A DNA stretch of 64,000 bases from positions 2,862,273-2,926,272 of the forward strand of contig CM036620.1 in NCBI GenBank assembly GCA_020746105.1, written 5' to 3'. Made by a program: the position numbers and the translations under genes. Origin of the DNA: Trogon surrucura. Lineage: Eukaryota > Chordata > Aves > Trogoniformes > Trogonidae. The notes under the pieces are model-generated. The model saw nothing but the letters and a program-made list of their open reading frames with translations. It did no database searches and was not told the origin of the DNA. Below, in pieces: positions 37,801 to 51,180 of this stretch; positions within the stretch are counted from its first letter, which is position 1; each line of letters begins with the position of its first letter.

Positions 37801-40422
37801 GATGCCGGGCCCCTGCCCGGCTGCAGAGAAACCATCTGGGTTTTTATTCTTTCCAACGGGAAGGAATGCGGTTAGGGAAAGGCTCCTCACGCCGTGCTAT
37901 TTATAACTCGCCGGGCGAGCAGAGCATCTGTCCCTCCAGCTCCAGGCAAGGCTGGCTTAGCCCAGGGATGCGCCGGGACCTCCACGCTGGGAACAAGGTG
38001 ATTTCCTTGCTGCTTCTCCTTGATGGAGAATAATGAGTTATCTGAAGACTTGTGAGAAATGGCTAACCCTTGACACTTTTTTTTTCCTAGTTGTGCTGGC
38101 AAGTAGCAGTTTGGTTTTTTTTTAAAAATAAAGTAAGAGATGAAACACCTGGAGCTCCTGGCTCTTTGTAGGTGCTGGCAAGTGGCTTTTGGGGAGAGGT
38201 GGAAGGATGGCAAGTGGGCTGCAGCGTGCCCTTGGGAGGTTGCTAATCCAAGGGTGAAGTCTCACTGGAGACTCTTGGCTTTTGGTTGTGCCCCTTGACC
38301 CAGCCCTGGGTGTGCTGGGGCAGTGGGGAGCAGAATACCTGCCCGTTTAGGTCTTAGCTTGCATTGACTGATGAATAAAATAAAAGGTTAAACCCAAAAA
38401 TGCACAAATCTCCTCGTAGCATCCAGGAAGACGGGCTGGATGGGCTGGAGGCCGAGTGGTTTTGTGAAAGTAGTTGTGAGCCGCAAGAGCTGAACGAGAG
38501 AGCTTCCCATCACCGAGGGGGTAATTAGTTCATCTAATGAGCGCTATTGCTCCTGGAGCCTGCTATCTCTGCCGATAAATCGTTAACGCTTACTCCGTTA
38601 ATTCCGCCGAGAGTCTAAGATGACGCTTGGAAACGTGTCGGTGAGGTATTTGCATATTCACAAAACAAAAGCACGATTAGGGGAGAGGCCAGAGGGAGCC
38701 AAAATGATGATGGGTGCAGGAGGTAGGAAGGATGAGGTGAAAACCGCGTGGTGGACCTGGCGTGAAAATCATGTGGTTGGACGCGATGATCTTAAATGTC
38801 TTTTCAGACCTTTAAGGTTCTTTTCAGACCTTTAAGGTTCTTTTCAGACCTTTAAGATTCTCTTCAGACCTTTAAGATTCTATGATCTATGAGCATTCTG
38901 TGATCGTATTGATCATAGATTCTATGATTCTTTGAGTGTCAGTGGGGACAGGAGACCCGGAGAGGGTTCACGTCACCCGCAGCGCCCCTGCCAGACTCCG
39001 CTGCTGCCCGCCGGGCCAGAGGGAGTGGGATGTTCTGCACAGAGCTGTGTCGACTATTCTTTCTGTATAAATAAAATATCTCCGAGATGAGATTGAGCCC
39101 AAGCCGGCGGGGGGAGAAAGTGGGAAACCTTTGGGGAAAAATGGGGGGGATTCTATTTTTGTAAATAGAACAAGCTGGTGGCAGTGAGTTTTCCTGATCT
39201 TTTTTTTTTTTTTTTGTAAAAAAGAGAAGTAAAACAGAAAATATTTTGAGCTGTATCCTGCGGTACCAGGGCTGGCAGGCCCTTCCCTGGCTCTTTTTGG
39301 CCCGGAGCGGGGAGCCTGGCTCGGTTTCACTTGGAGGATGCTCCGAGTTGCAGCTGCACCCCCCAGCCTGCTGTTTTCATCTCTGTTTCCAAATTACAGG
39401 GAACAAATGAGTTTTATTTATTAGTGATTTGCCGCGGGTGATGTCCTCACGCCCCCTTCTCTCCCCGCAGGAGTGCACACAAAGAGTCTCTTTGCACCCC
39501 GAGTCATCCCCAAAAATACACGCGGCCTCTTCCTTGCGTTGCAGGCAAGAGATATTAATTCATTTTAAGCATCCAAACCTGGTAGCTTTGGGGACCAGAC
39601 AGCATCTCCAGTTTTCGCTGCGGATGCAGAGACAGAAGTGTGAATTTGCGTGTGAAATTAGCCCACGCTGATGAGGTTTGGTTTCATTTCTCGGCCAAGA
39701 AAACTCAGGGTCCTGCAGAAAATTTTGCGTTCTCCTCCGTGAAAAAGGAATAATGCATTTTTTAAGTGAAGGTGATGGCTTTCCCTCTCCGTTGATTCTC
39801 TTATTTGAGCAGCAGCATTTGAGCTGAGCGAGGGTTTTTTAAAAATGATTTTTTTTTTTGATTTGCTGGTTGTATGGGGAAAAAGTGGCCGAGCGAGGGG
39901 ATGTGAGCATCCCCTCCCCAAACCAGCCCTGCCATCAGCCACCGCGCCCTTTCCTTGCGTCTCACGCTTAGCAGCTGAACGCATAAATTGGGGATTTATT
40001 AAAAAAAAAACCAAACAAACCCACGCGTCGCTGTATTTTAGCGGCCAAGTTTATCGAGGATTAAAAATAAAGCTGTGGAGCAAGCAGCCACGCGTGCGAA
40101 ATGGGGCACTTCTCAGCCCAGGAACCTGGGTGGTCAGTGAACCTTCTCACGGGCTCTGTTTGGGGGGAGGGAAACACAGTTAAATAAAATTAAAAAAAAA
40201 AAAAGAAATTATGAGCTTCTGGGACTTAGAGTTTTCTATGCAAAGGCCAAAATTCAGGTTTATTGTGGCCGCCGCACGCCCGCCCTCCAGTTGCACGTCG
40301 TCCCCCGGACCCGCCGTAATCCTGCCCCTGGCATCTCCTTGACGGTGGATGCTGTGCTGCAGAAGCGCTTATAAATTAAGGATTTCTTTTAAATTTATTT
40401 ATTTTTTCCCTCCTTGTCCCTG
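34830..40422. other. Intergenic region between RCHY1 and PARM1, including the PARM1 3' UTR
   Basis: RCHY1 and PARM1 converge here. The PARM1 3' UTR must run leftward from 40422. Minus-strand AATAAA (TTTATT on plus) occurs at several places, including about 40258 and 39414, so the end is not fixed. A 20-bp tandem array lies at 38801-38880. The stretch 38515-38615 is AT-rich with TAAT-type motifs and could be a regulatory element. No gene is supported. Confidence 0.5.
38775..38945 (+). repeat. CR1 tail expanded into a 20-bp tandem array
   Basis: A CR1 end ('ggttggacgcgatgatctt') is followed by four contiguous 20-bp units (38801-38820, 38821-38840, 38841-38860, 38861-38880). Their core is 'ttttcagacctttaaggttc', with one or two changes per unit. 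The ending 'ttctatgattctttgag' follows. Confidence 0.9.
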
Positions 40423-43400
40423 CTAGGAGTCGTCGTAGAGCGGGTTGTTGTAGTTGCCCCAGGAGCCGTAGTCGTGGTCGTCCAACAGCCTGCCGTAGGA
40501 GGAGTGCCTGCGAGGGAGAACAAGCCGCCTGGCATTACTGGTTTGTTTTGGTTGAGCTTGATTAGTTATTTTATTTTAGGTTTTTTACTGTGGGGTGAAA
40601 AAAAAATAATTAAAACACATGCAAGTTGTGCCTAGGTCGAGCTTTGGAGATTTTAGCAGGAAGCAGCAGGACAGAAAAGAAGCCCAGGCAGGATTTTTTA
40701 CCCGTGTGGAGCCAGCCTGGGATATGCTGGGGAATTAAAATAAGATCTTTGCTCGTCTTGGTTGTCAGCAAAGCCTCGTTACAGGTGCTCGGTGCTGCTG
40801 TTTATTGTCTAAGTCACGGCGAGACCCGTGGCAGCAGCTTGCCCCGGGGATAATTACTGCTCGTGATGATGATGAACAGCATCTCCGGCATTTGAGCAGG
40901 GCCGGTGTAAAATCAGGAAGGAAAAACCTCATAAAACTCTGCTTTTTCAGCATATACGTGGTAGAAAAATGCAGCTGTACCGGGGTAGAGGCTGCCCATT
41001 GCCCCGCCGGGCTTGGGGGCAGCGTCTTCCCAGGGCTTTTCCCCCTGAGCATCACCTTTGTGGTGGTGAGACGAGGGCAGGGAGGGAGACAAGCACCCCA
41101 AAGAACAGCCTTACCTGATCTTGAGGTACGCCGCCACCCCGAAAACCAGCACCACCACCACGATGACCGTCACGGTTATGGCCACGATGCTCCCTGCGGA
41201 GGGTCCAGCAGAAAGGGCGACGCTCAGCCCCGCCGAGTCCCAGCCCCACAGCACCCACCCCACACCCCTGCTGCTCCCTGTACCTCCCAGCTGTGGTGGA
41301 GGGGACACAATATTCCCTCGCTGCTTCCCTGCAGGGGTGCTGAGCACCCCTGTGGTTTTGCCATTTCATAAAAGCAGGGGAGGGGGAGTTGGGCTAAAAC
41401 ACAGCCTGGGCTTTGCTTGAGGGCTGTGGATTTCCTCCCTGAAGCTCCTCCCAGCACCAGGCAGCGTTTAGTGCTGAGCTGAGGCTAGAAAATGCTCGAG
41501 ATACTTCCTTTTTCTGATCTTACGGAGCACATCTAAGCTTGGAGAGGACAGGCAGGGGCTAGGGTCAGCTTAGCGAGGTCTCCAGGAGGGGGAAGAAAAA
41601 CCTACATCTTCCTACCTCAGACCGCACCCACTGCCCATGTGCTTGTTTCCTCTCATCCTTAAGTGTTTAAAGGAAATTTTGCAGCGAGGTTTGGTGTCTA
41701 TGACCCCTTGTCTCTGCCGGTGGAGCAGGTGACATAGGCTCCTCCAGGAGAGCTCAGCTTTTACTGAGCGGTGCTCTCAGAAAGCTGACGGCCTCTTCCC
41801 TCCCACTTCTTATCTAAAGCACCTCGAGGTGGACGTTTTATCTCTCCGTGCGTCCGGAGAGCGGTGGTGCTCACCTGCGCTCAGGGCGCGTGGGACCTCT
41901 TCCATGGTGACTCCAGCGGAGACGGTGGTTTTGCCGGGGGCTGTGGCCTCGGCCGCCGTGGGGCTCGTCACAGTCACTGGTGGCGACGTTGGCTCCACGG
42001 CCAGGCTGGATGCCACGGCCAGCGTGCCCCGGGAAGGGACATCCTCGGTCGGTGCCGGCGGCTGGGTGGTGCTGGGGCTCGTGAGGACAGGCGGTGGGGA
42101 CGACGCTGTCCCGGCGGCTGAGTGCGGGTCACTGGTGGGGTGGGAGGAGGAGGAGGAGGATGTAGGTGTACCCGTGGGGCTGGGAGCTGCCCTCAAATCC
42201 GTCGCACCTCTCGCCAAGCTGGCGGTGTTTGCTGTCCGAAGACCTGGGCTTGTCTCCGAGATCGGTGGCACCGAGCTGGGCTTGGAGGCTACAGACGGGA
42301 TGGCGGTGATGGAGCTCACGGTGACGGAAACAGGGGACAGTGCCACCATGGCAGTGGCATTGTGACCATCACCCTCCGCCGGCCCAGAGGACGCCCTGAT
42401 TCTGGCAGGTCCCATGGCCGTGGGCAGCGAGGGTTGGCTGGGAGCTGCAGTGGGGACGGCTTCATCCTTGGAGCCTGGCCCTGTGGGGACCCTCTCTGCG
42501 GGGAGGGGGGCACTGGTGGGCGCGAGGGGCGATGCCGTGGAGTCATCACCCAGTCCTAGGAGTGAGACAGGGAATGTGTTAATAACAGGGAATATATTAA
42601 TAACAGGGAAATGCTCGAGTGAATGCTAAAGGAACGAAGCTACAAATAAATATTATTTTTAAATGTCTGAGAGGCATCTAAAGAGATGGGGAATATCCCT
42701 GCATAGCTAGAGGTGAGGTTTAAACCAGACCAGTTTCTCCGGCGTGGGTCAGCGCTGTTTTTGCCCCAAAGCTGGGATCCTCCCCCTCTCCCCATCCCCA
42801 GCCCACCCCCCTCCATCCTCCCAGCATCTCCTCCCAGCAAAGCAGCAGGGGAGCGAGCTCCTCCTCGGTGGCAACCGCCGCGCAGCTGGGAATGGTAACA
42901 CAAGACGCCTCTTTCTCCTCTCCCCTCATTTCCTTGTGCATTCATTCATTTGTCTCCATTTCTTAGCATTAAGATGAGTCATTTTTTCCTCTGTCCTCAC
43001 CAGCGGACTGCCAGGGTGGGTTTTTCTTCCTTCCCCCTCACCACTTTGTGCTTTCCAGGGCTGTGCTGGCCCAGCACTAGCAGCCCCTTCAAAACAGTTT
43101 GGCCGAGGGAGGAGCATGCCAAGCCCTGAATGACATCGGGAGGGGTTTTTATTCCCATGCATTCCCTTATTTACACCCCAGATCATCCCAAGCCCAAAAG
43201 AAAACCTCAAAATACTGATTTGGTGGGAACCCTCGAGCCAAATTCCCACCTCAGTTCCAGAGACCAGAGCTTGATGTGTACCCAAGTGAGAAACAACAGC
43301 AGTGAGGCCACAGACAACTCCTGTGGTAACTCTTTGTGAGGAGGAGCCTACAGATCACACGTGGCTGAGCATCGCTGGTGGGCACATAAGGCTCTTGTCC

Positions 43401-46400
43401 TCGTCACCAAGCCACCCCCTGAGAAGATGCTGTCAACCACGGCAACCAAATCCACTGTATCGTCCGCCCTGCAAAGTCAAACTGGAATGCCACCCATGCA
43501 GATGACACCCAAGACAACAAGAAGCAACCTTCACCAGAGACGTCTTTGGGGTGGAAGGGAGCCATTGGCCCTGTGATGGACCCCATTTCCCAGGCAAGTG
43601 GGTCTGGGAGGTGGGACTGAAGCCACAGGTGCTCTTCTCGCAGAGACAAGCACTTGGAGATGCCTCCAAGCTCTCGCCCTCCGCAGGCTCTTAATCTGCT
43701 GAGGCACAAGGCTGATAAAAGCTTCTGCTGTCAACAGGGCACTCCAATGTCTCCTCATCCCGGGACCTTCACACCTCAGGCTTCCTGGTTAATACCGAGG
43801 AGTTACTGGCCTGGAACTGGAGCTGCGGTACTGTGCTCATCCTGAGCTGAAAAGCCATTACTTCAGAGGAACGCACGGGTTTTCACAGCTTCACAGCATC
43901 TCGCCGGGACAAAGCCAGCCCACACCCCTCAACCTCTGCAAAGCTGCCTGGAGGCGCCCAGTTGCCCTGACGTTGCGTTGCCAAGAGAAGGTTGCAGCTC
44001 CTGCATGCCCCGAGCGGAGCACTCATCAGCTCTTCCAAGAGGTCCACGCCGGAGATGACCAAGCCAGGGCAGAAATCAACTGCTGTGTGGTAGTGGAGGG
44101 TGCTGGAAGTGATGACAAACCCAGACCCAACATCCCTTCACCCTTGTTCTTCAGAGCAGGGTTCTACTTCTATCCTCGTGTCTGGTAGAACCGTGGAAGT
44201 TTAGTACCTCTGTAAATGTAGCTGCTTCCAGTCCCTCTTGGATGTTGGGCAGCTTCATCACCTCCCTGCAACGAGGCACCTGGGGTTGCTTGCTTGTGCT
44301 CGGGGTCAGCAGAGCTCTTGGGATCTGCTTGAATTTTGAAGGCAAACCGACGGGGATCGCAAAAAGCTGGCAAAGCTGCTAGCCAGGATGAGTCAGGATG
44401 TTTCTGATAATATCCAAGGGGTACAAATTCAGAGGAACAACCTTTGGCTGCTGGCTGAGCACTCCCGGCCAAGCAGGTCACAAGCCACGGGGACATTTCG
44501 CAGGAGAGCGAGCACGGCCGCAGGCAGCACGCTGCTCAGCCCTGGGTGTCCCCATCTCCCCCTGCTCCTCTGTGGTCATTGCCAGCCAAATTTTCATTTC
44601 CAGATCGATAGTGCTGCGTTAATTCTCTGCAGGCCTCTGCCATCCTCTTGTTCCCCTGAGCCATCACCTCCACTGGGTTTTGGGACCCAGCAACTGTCCT
44701 GGGGTCCTGCTCTGGGTGGCCAGAAGAGCCCCCAGCTTGTCTGCAAGGAAAAGAAAAGCCAAAGCGAGGGGTTTCCTTGTTCCTCCAGCACCTGGTCTGT
44801 AGGAGCTGTAGATGCAAGCAGGAACCAGAGCGGTGCACTGGAATAAGGGACAAGAAAATATACACTAGGAAACTTCTTTTTAGGACCATGTGACATCAAA
44901 AGCTAAAAAAAACCCCCCTCAGACAGGGTCTGTCAGAAGGACAGAAGGATGTTAGCTATCAAAGGATGCCAAGCATAGCTCGGCCCTGAGGAATTTGCTC
45001 ATCTAATTCACTTAAGGCAGTTGACCACCCCGCTGGAATCCAGCTCAGGGGACTGCTGGGACAAGGAAGCTGCCTGGTAAAAAAAAGAACCAAGCAGCAG
45101 CATCACACTTGGCAGCCCCACACGATTTTTGAAAGGTCCTTTTCTTGCGTTGTCTGGGACAGAGCAAAGAGCAGCAAACCCCTCAACTCCCTAAAATTCA
45201 AATATCTGGCTCTTAGGGAATGTAAACCCCGATCACCTGCCAACCCAAGGCCTGAGCCTTGGATGGATTTATCTCCCTCTGCTTTTTTTGCAGGTCTCAC
45301 CCTTGCAGAAGCCGAACGCTTCCCGTGCTCCGCTTGGGAATCAGCTGCGTGCCCTGGGCTGGCAGCCTCTCCAGCAAATGCGTTTCTCAGGCACTCCAGA
45401 AGCAATCACAGCGAGCTTTTTTTCTAAAATTGTTCTGCCAGCTGAAGAGCAGCATTTGAAAAAAAAAAAAAAAAAAAAAAAAGGGAAGAAAAAAACCCCC
45501 ACTAAACAACAACCAAGAGAACATCTCCAGCCCAAGCGAATGACATCAGATGGAGCAGCCATGCCACAGCAAACAAACATCCACTGATAAGGCAGAGATG
45601 GGGCTTTTAACGAGCTTCGCTTCATGACTCATCACATCTGGTGTAACTACCAGGAGGTCCACGTGATGGAAGCGACACACCGCACGCCTGCTCTCAGCCC
45701 GAATTAACTCCAGGCACCCACAACCCAGTGGCAGTAGGTGATGCTCCTCTGGCAGCCAAAGCCCCAGGGATAATGAAAGTTATTAAATGTTATTTCTTCT
45801 CCCTCCCAGCAGCTTGTCCTGACCGTGCTCGCACAAGGAATCCAACCACGCCTTCGGAACCGGAAAATTTAACACCGGAAGAAGAAGCCACCACAACAAG
45901 GGCACCCGCAGCACCCTGTGCTCGCAGTGAGGTTGGGCACCAGCGAGGCAAAGCCGGTGCACGGGGGTGAGATCATTTTCCAGCTTGTTCAGAGGAGCAA
46001 GTGGACCCTAAAAGCTGAGGCAAGTTGGTGTGGCTCCCTCTGGGTGATGTGTTTGGTGGTTCCCAAGCTCCTTTGACCTTCTGCAGGTCCTATATCGTGC
46101 TGATTCTCGCTAAGTAATGATGATGGAACAGCCCCGACTCCTCTGGTCCTGCGGCTTGTGGTGGTTTATTACCCAGTTAAGTGACACAGAGCAGAAAAAC
46201 AATTTAAGTTTAAATATAGGGTGAGTTCTTCTTGTTCATGACCTTGTTGGCTTGGCTTTGGTTTCTGTGGCTGGGGATTCCCCTACCACATGCTGCTTTT
46301 CAGCAGTTCTCTTCCCCCTTGTTCGCACTCAGGTGTAACTTTTATGGTGCTATTGCTTTTTAGCTATAAAAACGGCAGCCGTGGGGTGGCAAAAGGTCTC

Positions 46401-49400
46401 CGTGCGGTGGCTAAAACGAAATAAAACTGGTTTTTGCTTTGGGTTCAACTTGTTTTTCAAGCCGTTCAGCACTGGGCTGCCTCACCTTCTCTGTCACCGC
46501 GTAATTTGGGCTTTGGTGGCGTTCACTTCTCTCGTTTCGGCTCAGCGTGGGCAAGGGTCTGGCTACGCTCCCTGCTGATACGGGAGAAGGAAGAGACAGG
46601 CACGTGGTGGTTGTCCTGGGCTCTGAACTTGTGTCCTTGCTCTTGGGTGGGTTGGTCCTGGGAAACAGTAACTCTTGGGGACAATGACCTGTGCCTGCTC
46701 AGCTCCTGCCGTGTCACCTTTTCAATGTCAGGTTCTGCTGGTGATGGTGTAAAACTGGTTGTGAGAGGAGGAGGAAACCGAGCGAGAAAACCACCAGGGG
46801 CCAGAAACATCACCAGGTAAAGGGGAAAGCTGTCCAATAACCCTGAAAAGAAGCCATCAGACCAAATAAACCTGCAGTTGCTCTGATTTACTGGCGAGCC
46901 AAGCTGTGATTAGCTTTTGTCTGCTGCGTGGTCGTTAAGAGGTTTAGGTCTAGTTGCTCTGAACCCAAAGCTTTCTGTAGCCAAGAGAAACAGCTACACG
47001 GTGGAAATCAATGTGCTGTCCCCACGTGTCCCTCACCACCCAGGGGCCACCAGCATCTCCTGCAGATGCAGGGCCTCGCCTTTTCGCAAGAGGCAGGAGC
47101 AAAAGCCGCGTGGCCAGACGTGTCAAGCTGGGGGGGCTTTGGGCAAGCTGACAAGGAGAGGTCTTCACTGGCTGGTGCGTTGCAAACTGGTTTGCGACCA
47201 GCATCTCCCCTTCTCCGAGCTGTCACGTAGCAGGAAGGAGCTAACATGTGGGCTTACGTATTTTTCAGACCCTGCTGGTTTGGGCAGATTGCTTTTGAGG
47301 AAGCAGGACGACCGCTTCACCCTCCTGCAGTCTCCACTTGACTTCTACAATAAAGATGGTTGCCTGCGTGTTGCACGGTCCCCGTGACCAGCTCCTTCCT
47401 CACCCGGGGGGGTGTCCAAGTCCTCACCCCGATGTCCAAACCTGGCCTGGGGTTGAGTGGCCACACCACCCTCTGGGCAAAACAAAACATGATGTTTCCC
47501 TCATGTTTCCATCAAGCACTTGATCCTGATGCTGCCATGAAATAGCAGCAGAAAAGAAGGTGAAGAGGAGTCCGTAGAAGGTTTTGTCCTTCAGAGGGAC
47601 AAAGCAACCTGTGGCTACTGGTCAACCCAAGTGGCCAGAGGCATCTGATGAGGGATACCTCATCTTGAGTGGAAAGCCTCTGTTCTCCTTGGGGATATTG
47701 CATGTCACATTTATTTGAAACATGCTCGGAGATGGGAGTGGAGTGGAGCCAGGAGCTCTCAAAGCTTTGTCTCCTCCAAAAAGCACCTTTTCTCCGCCAA
47801 AGGCTCCTTGCAGAAGCACCTTTAAAGCCAAAACCTGCCTCTTGGAGGTACTTTAAAATGTCTCAGCTGGGGAACAGGGCAGATTGCCAAAGGGACCGCA
47901 GCAACCGGGCATTCGTACAGGGCCGGGCATCACGTCAGGAAAAGCAGAGCAGGTTTGCATTTACGTCCAGAGTACGAAGTAATAATAGGATAAAAACTTC
48001 CTCGTGTGAGATGCTATTATTTCATTACGTGGCCAGGCGAAGCCCAGTCTGATTTAACTCCTGCCCAGTGACGTCCTCGCTGTCACTAAGCCCTGAAGAA
48101 TGAGCCTGAAGCATATTTAAATCACGCTTTTTGTTTTCTCACGAGTGATACGTATATAGAGAGAGAGATAAAAAAAAAAATAAAGTATTATTTCTATGTG
48201 GACAACAAAAGTCTCTGAAGGATTTGGGGCTTTGGGGGTGTTTGGGAGCAGCCTGGGAGTCACGGGACCGTACTCCAGGGAAATCTTTCCTGTGTCTTCT
48301 GCGAAGCCTCGCCGGCTTCGGTGCCTTAGAGAGGGATGGTCATGGGAATGGCTTCAGGTTTGGCCCTGGATGCTGGGAAAAAACCCACCCGCCGACTCCG
48401 AAGCAGCCGAGGGCTGACTCCTGGCAGAGGCCAGCCATGGGGCAAAGCGTCGATTCATCCCCATCCCATTCCAAGCGCTCGCTTGGAAAATACGGAAAGG
48501 AGAGCTCGTTGACAAAATCCCCTTTTCACAAGAGGGATTTACCCAGCTCCCCTGGCACCAGCGGGGTCACTTAACCAGGGGGAAGATAACGTGGTCCAGG
48601 ATGATGCTTCGCTGCAGGCGTGGCCTCTCCCTGGGTATGGTTTTGGGGCAATGTGGGGAGCTCAAAACCCAACCCAGCCGTGAGCTGACAGTGATTTAAC
48701 AACAGCGGCTTTCGCCTGCCGTGTTTCTCCTTGGGTTATGCAAGTGTGTTTTTTTCGTGCTTCTCAGCAATTTGTGGTGTTTATTTTTTAAGAAAGCCTC
48801 AGTGGAGGGATAACCTGTGAAAGCGCTTGGGGTCGCACCAGCCAGGGACTGAACTGAATTACTTAAATGGGGGGAAAGATGTCAAACTGGGTGTTTGGGG
48901 AAAGCTCTGGGTGCATTGGAGCCTCCACTCAAGGCCAGATAGAGAAATAAAATCTCCTTCAAAGCAGCGAAGGGGCTGGGAAGGGGGAGATGAGTTTGGA
49001 GAGTGAGGATGTGAGCTCCATCCCGGGCAAGGGTTGAGGGGGGCTTCCCACAAGGAGATGCTGGTGGTCCCCGAAAGTTGTCCTCTTGCAGCCCTTGAAG
49101 AAAAAGAGGGGCCAAACGCCTCTCACCCGCCCCCGCTAGTGGGTTTGGGGGGGAGGTTGGGGGGAATGTTTGCTCCGCGGAGCCCTTCTCCGAGCATCCT
49201 GCATCCGCCAGGCTGTCCCCGGCAAGGGCGGGGAGGAGAGGGGGGGGGGGCTGCCTCTCCCGCTCCCCATCCCCACCGCAGCGCTCCCAGCCCGGCGGCG
49301 GGGGTCCCCGGTAACCCCCCCCGGCCCGGTAAACACCTTCCCCCCCTCCGGTGCAGCGGTGGTCTCTTACCTGCCGGGAGGAGGAGGAGGGCGAGGAGGA

Positions 49401-49422
49401 GGAGGCGGCAGCAGCAGCCCAT
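40423..49422 (-). CDS. PARM1: Prostate androgen-regulated mucin-like protein 1
   Basis: Four coding exons on the minus strand: 49422-49371, 42555-41875, 41193-41115 and 40507-40423. They give 897 nt or 298 aa with all phases matching (human 310). Residues 1-17 ([17 protein letters not shown]) are a signal peptide. Residues 19-244, from one 681-nt exon, form a Ser/Thr/Pro/Ala-rich stalk suited to O-glycosylation, with an N-glycosylation site NAT at 83. Residues 246-268 (IVAITVTVI...FGVAAYL) are the membrane span. The 30-residue tail [15 protein letters not shown]...NPLYDDS is nearly the same as in human and has a YGRLL sorting-type motif. The stalk is not conserved in sequence, only in composition; identity rests on the span and tail. 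In the family it is a membrane mucin of Golgi, endosome and plasma membrane. The start codon opens the signal peptide. Intron 1 (6.8 kb) contains nothing recognised. Confidence 0.95.
42556..49370 (-). other. PARM1 intron 1
   Basis: The 6.8-kb first intron shows no recognisable exon or complete mobile element. It has an A-tract at 45461-45483. The stretch 47950-48045 is AT-rich with short palindromes. Many ORFs across it are short, overlap on both strands and look accidental. Confidence 0.5.
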
Positions 49423-49735
49423 GGTACCGGCGGCGCTGACAGCCGCGGCGGGAGGGACGGACGGGCGGACAGACCGCCCCGGCGCCCGGTACCCGCCCGC
49501 AGCTTCCCCGGTCCGGCCCCTGCCACCTCCCCCCGGGCTCCAAAAGTTGTCGCACAGCGGCACCTGCCGGTAGAAGGGAAGCGGGTACCGGGTGCGGGGT
49601 GCAGGGTGCGAGGGTCCCCGTTATCCCCGGGGTTATCAGGGCGAGGTACCGGCTACCGGACACGGGGACTGGCGGCACCAGGGTGGGGCACCGGGCACCC
49701 CAGAGCCGGTACCGGGTGCTGAGCACCTGCCTGAA
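49180..49735 (-). promoter_or_regulatory. CpG-island promoter of PARM1
   Basis: GC/CpG-rich sequence surrounds exon 1, with a GGA triplet run (49378-49408) inside the signal-peptide coding part. Many ACCGG/CCGGT motifs fill 49585-49730. No TATA box is obvious. Confidence 0.6.
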
Positions 49736-50404
49736 TATAATTTATGCTTTTAAAGAGGGAAACACACGGGGCAGAGACCTTCTCCTGGCTGGGGGGGTTT
49801 GTTCTCCTGCCCTCTCTGCAGCTCCTGGTTCCCAAAGCATCGGACCAGGAGACACCTGCGGTACGAGTGACATTTTTATTTTCTTTCGTTAATTTATTTA
49901 TTTCTTTTTTACTTTTTTCCTTCTGGAAACCGCTTTGGAAACTCATAAGGCTGAACGCACGGCTTTTGCACAGCTCGCTACGGAAAAGGATGTCATTGAG
50001 CCCTGGCTGAGCTATCTTTAACCGGGGTTACGCAGGCATCTCTTCGGTTGTGTCGTGCGGCGTTTTTATTTTTATTTTTTTCTTTTCGGGATGGAGCCTG
50101 GCTCCAGGCCTAAAACAGCGGGACACAAAATCCAAGTCAGGTGGCCTTGCTGGGGTGACGGGTGTGCCGGCTGCCTTGCCGTACATCAGGCAGCATCAGC
50201 TCTCCTTGAAACCTTCCCTCTGCTTGGGAGGAGGAAAAAAACCCACGCTGTTCTCTCTGCGGGAACTTGGCGCCGTGGGAGCCACATGATAATTTCCCAT
50301 CCTTTTCTTGTTGTGCTTCTTTACAATTATTATTTTTTACTTTATTTTTGCTGTGTATTCTGAGGGCAGGGCTTGGGGGCACATCCCTCACTTGAGCCGG
50401 GTGC

Positions 50405-50760
50405 TGTCCTGGTTTGAGCTCAACAGAACTAACTGATTTTTACTTTTCAGCCTGTTCTCAGAAGCTGCCCTTTCTGAAACCAGCAGCTTTTGTTGGCCGA
50501 CAGTGCCTCCTACTGGAAGCGATGACACCTGACTTTTGCAGTTCCTGCCTGGCGCTGGGATGCTGAATGGCTCCTGCTGATACTTATTCCTATAGTGGCC
50601 AAAATCAGTGCTGTATCTTGTATATTTTTTATTATTTGTATTATTTGTTTATTAGTACTATTGTTTTATTAAAGCTGTTTTAGTTTTCCAGTCTGTAAGT
50701 CTCTCTGCTTCATTTCCTTTCCCTTATTTTGGGGAGGGAGGGGGGGTTAGAGATCGTTGC
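50405..50760 (+). mobile_element. Solo-LTR-like element (avian ERV-L type)
   Basis: It begins TGTCCTGGTTTGAG, a common start of avian ERV-L LTRs. It later has ATTAAA at about 50670 and a T/C-rich then G-rich end ('cattatttgg...gggaggg' style), as in those LTRs. The right border and a target duplication were not determined. Confidence 0.55.
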
Positions 50761-50769
50761 TCAGCTCTC

Positions 50770-51180
50770 AGTGACCAGACCAACCCAAACCCTCAACATG
50801 TGCCAAGGGTTGAGGAGGTCCAGGAGGACCCTGGTCTCTTCGGCGTGGTCACCTCTGAGTGACCATCTCAGTAGGATCACATCTGCCAGGTCGACCCTGT
50901 TTCATCTCATTAACACTTTTTCCTCTGCTGGATCTCATCACCGTGGCCACTTCTGCCTGGATTTATCGGCATGGTCAGCTCAGCGTGGATGCCTCTTTCG
51001 GGTCCCATCAGCATGGTCATCTCAGCACGGTCACCTTGGCCTGCTCACTTTTGCCACATCTCATCTGACTGGCCACCTCTGACTGGCCACCTCTGCGTGG
51101 CCACCTCTGCATGGCCACCTCTGCATGTTCTCGCTGGCGAGGTGACTGGCCACATCTGGGGTGACATGTGTCTGACCACA
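50770..51180. repeat. Degenerate minisatellite with a clean 14-bp core array
   Basis: Exact 14-bp units with core 'tctgactggccacc' run at 51064-51077, 51078-51091, 51092-51105 and 51106-51119, then decay. Looser 'tggtcacctctg'-like units extend back to about 50770. It lies between PARM1 and BTC. Confidence 0.75.

Noticed and set aside
41829..42365. 178-codon plus-strand frame opposite PARM1 exon 2
   Set aside because: It is the antisense shadow of the Ser/Thr/Pro-rich PARM1 stalk exon.
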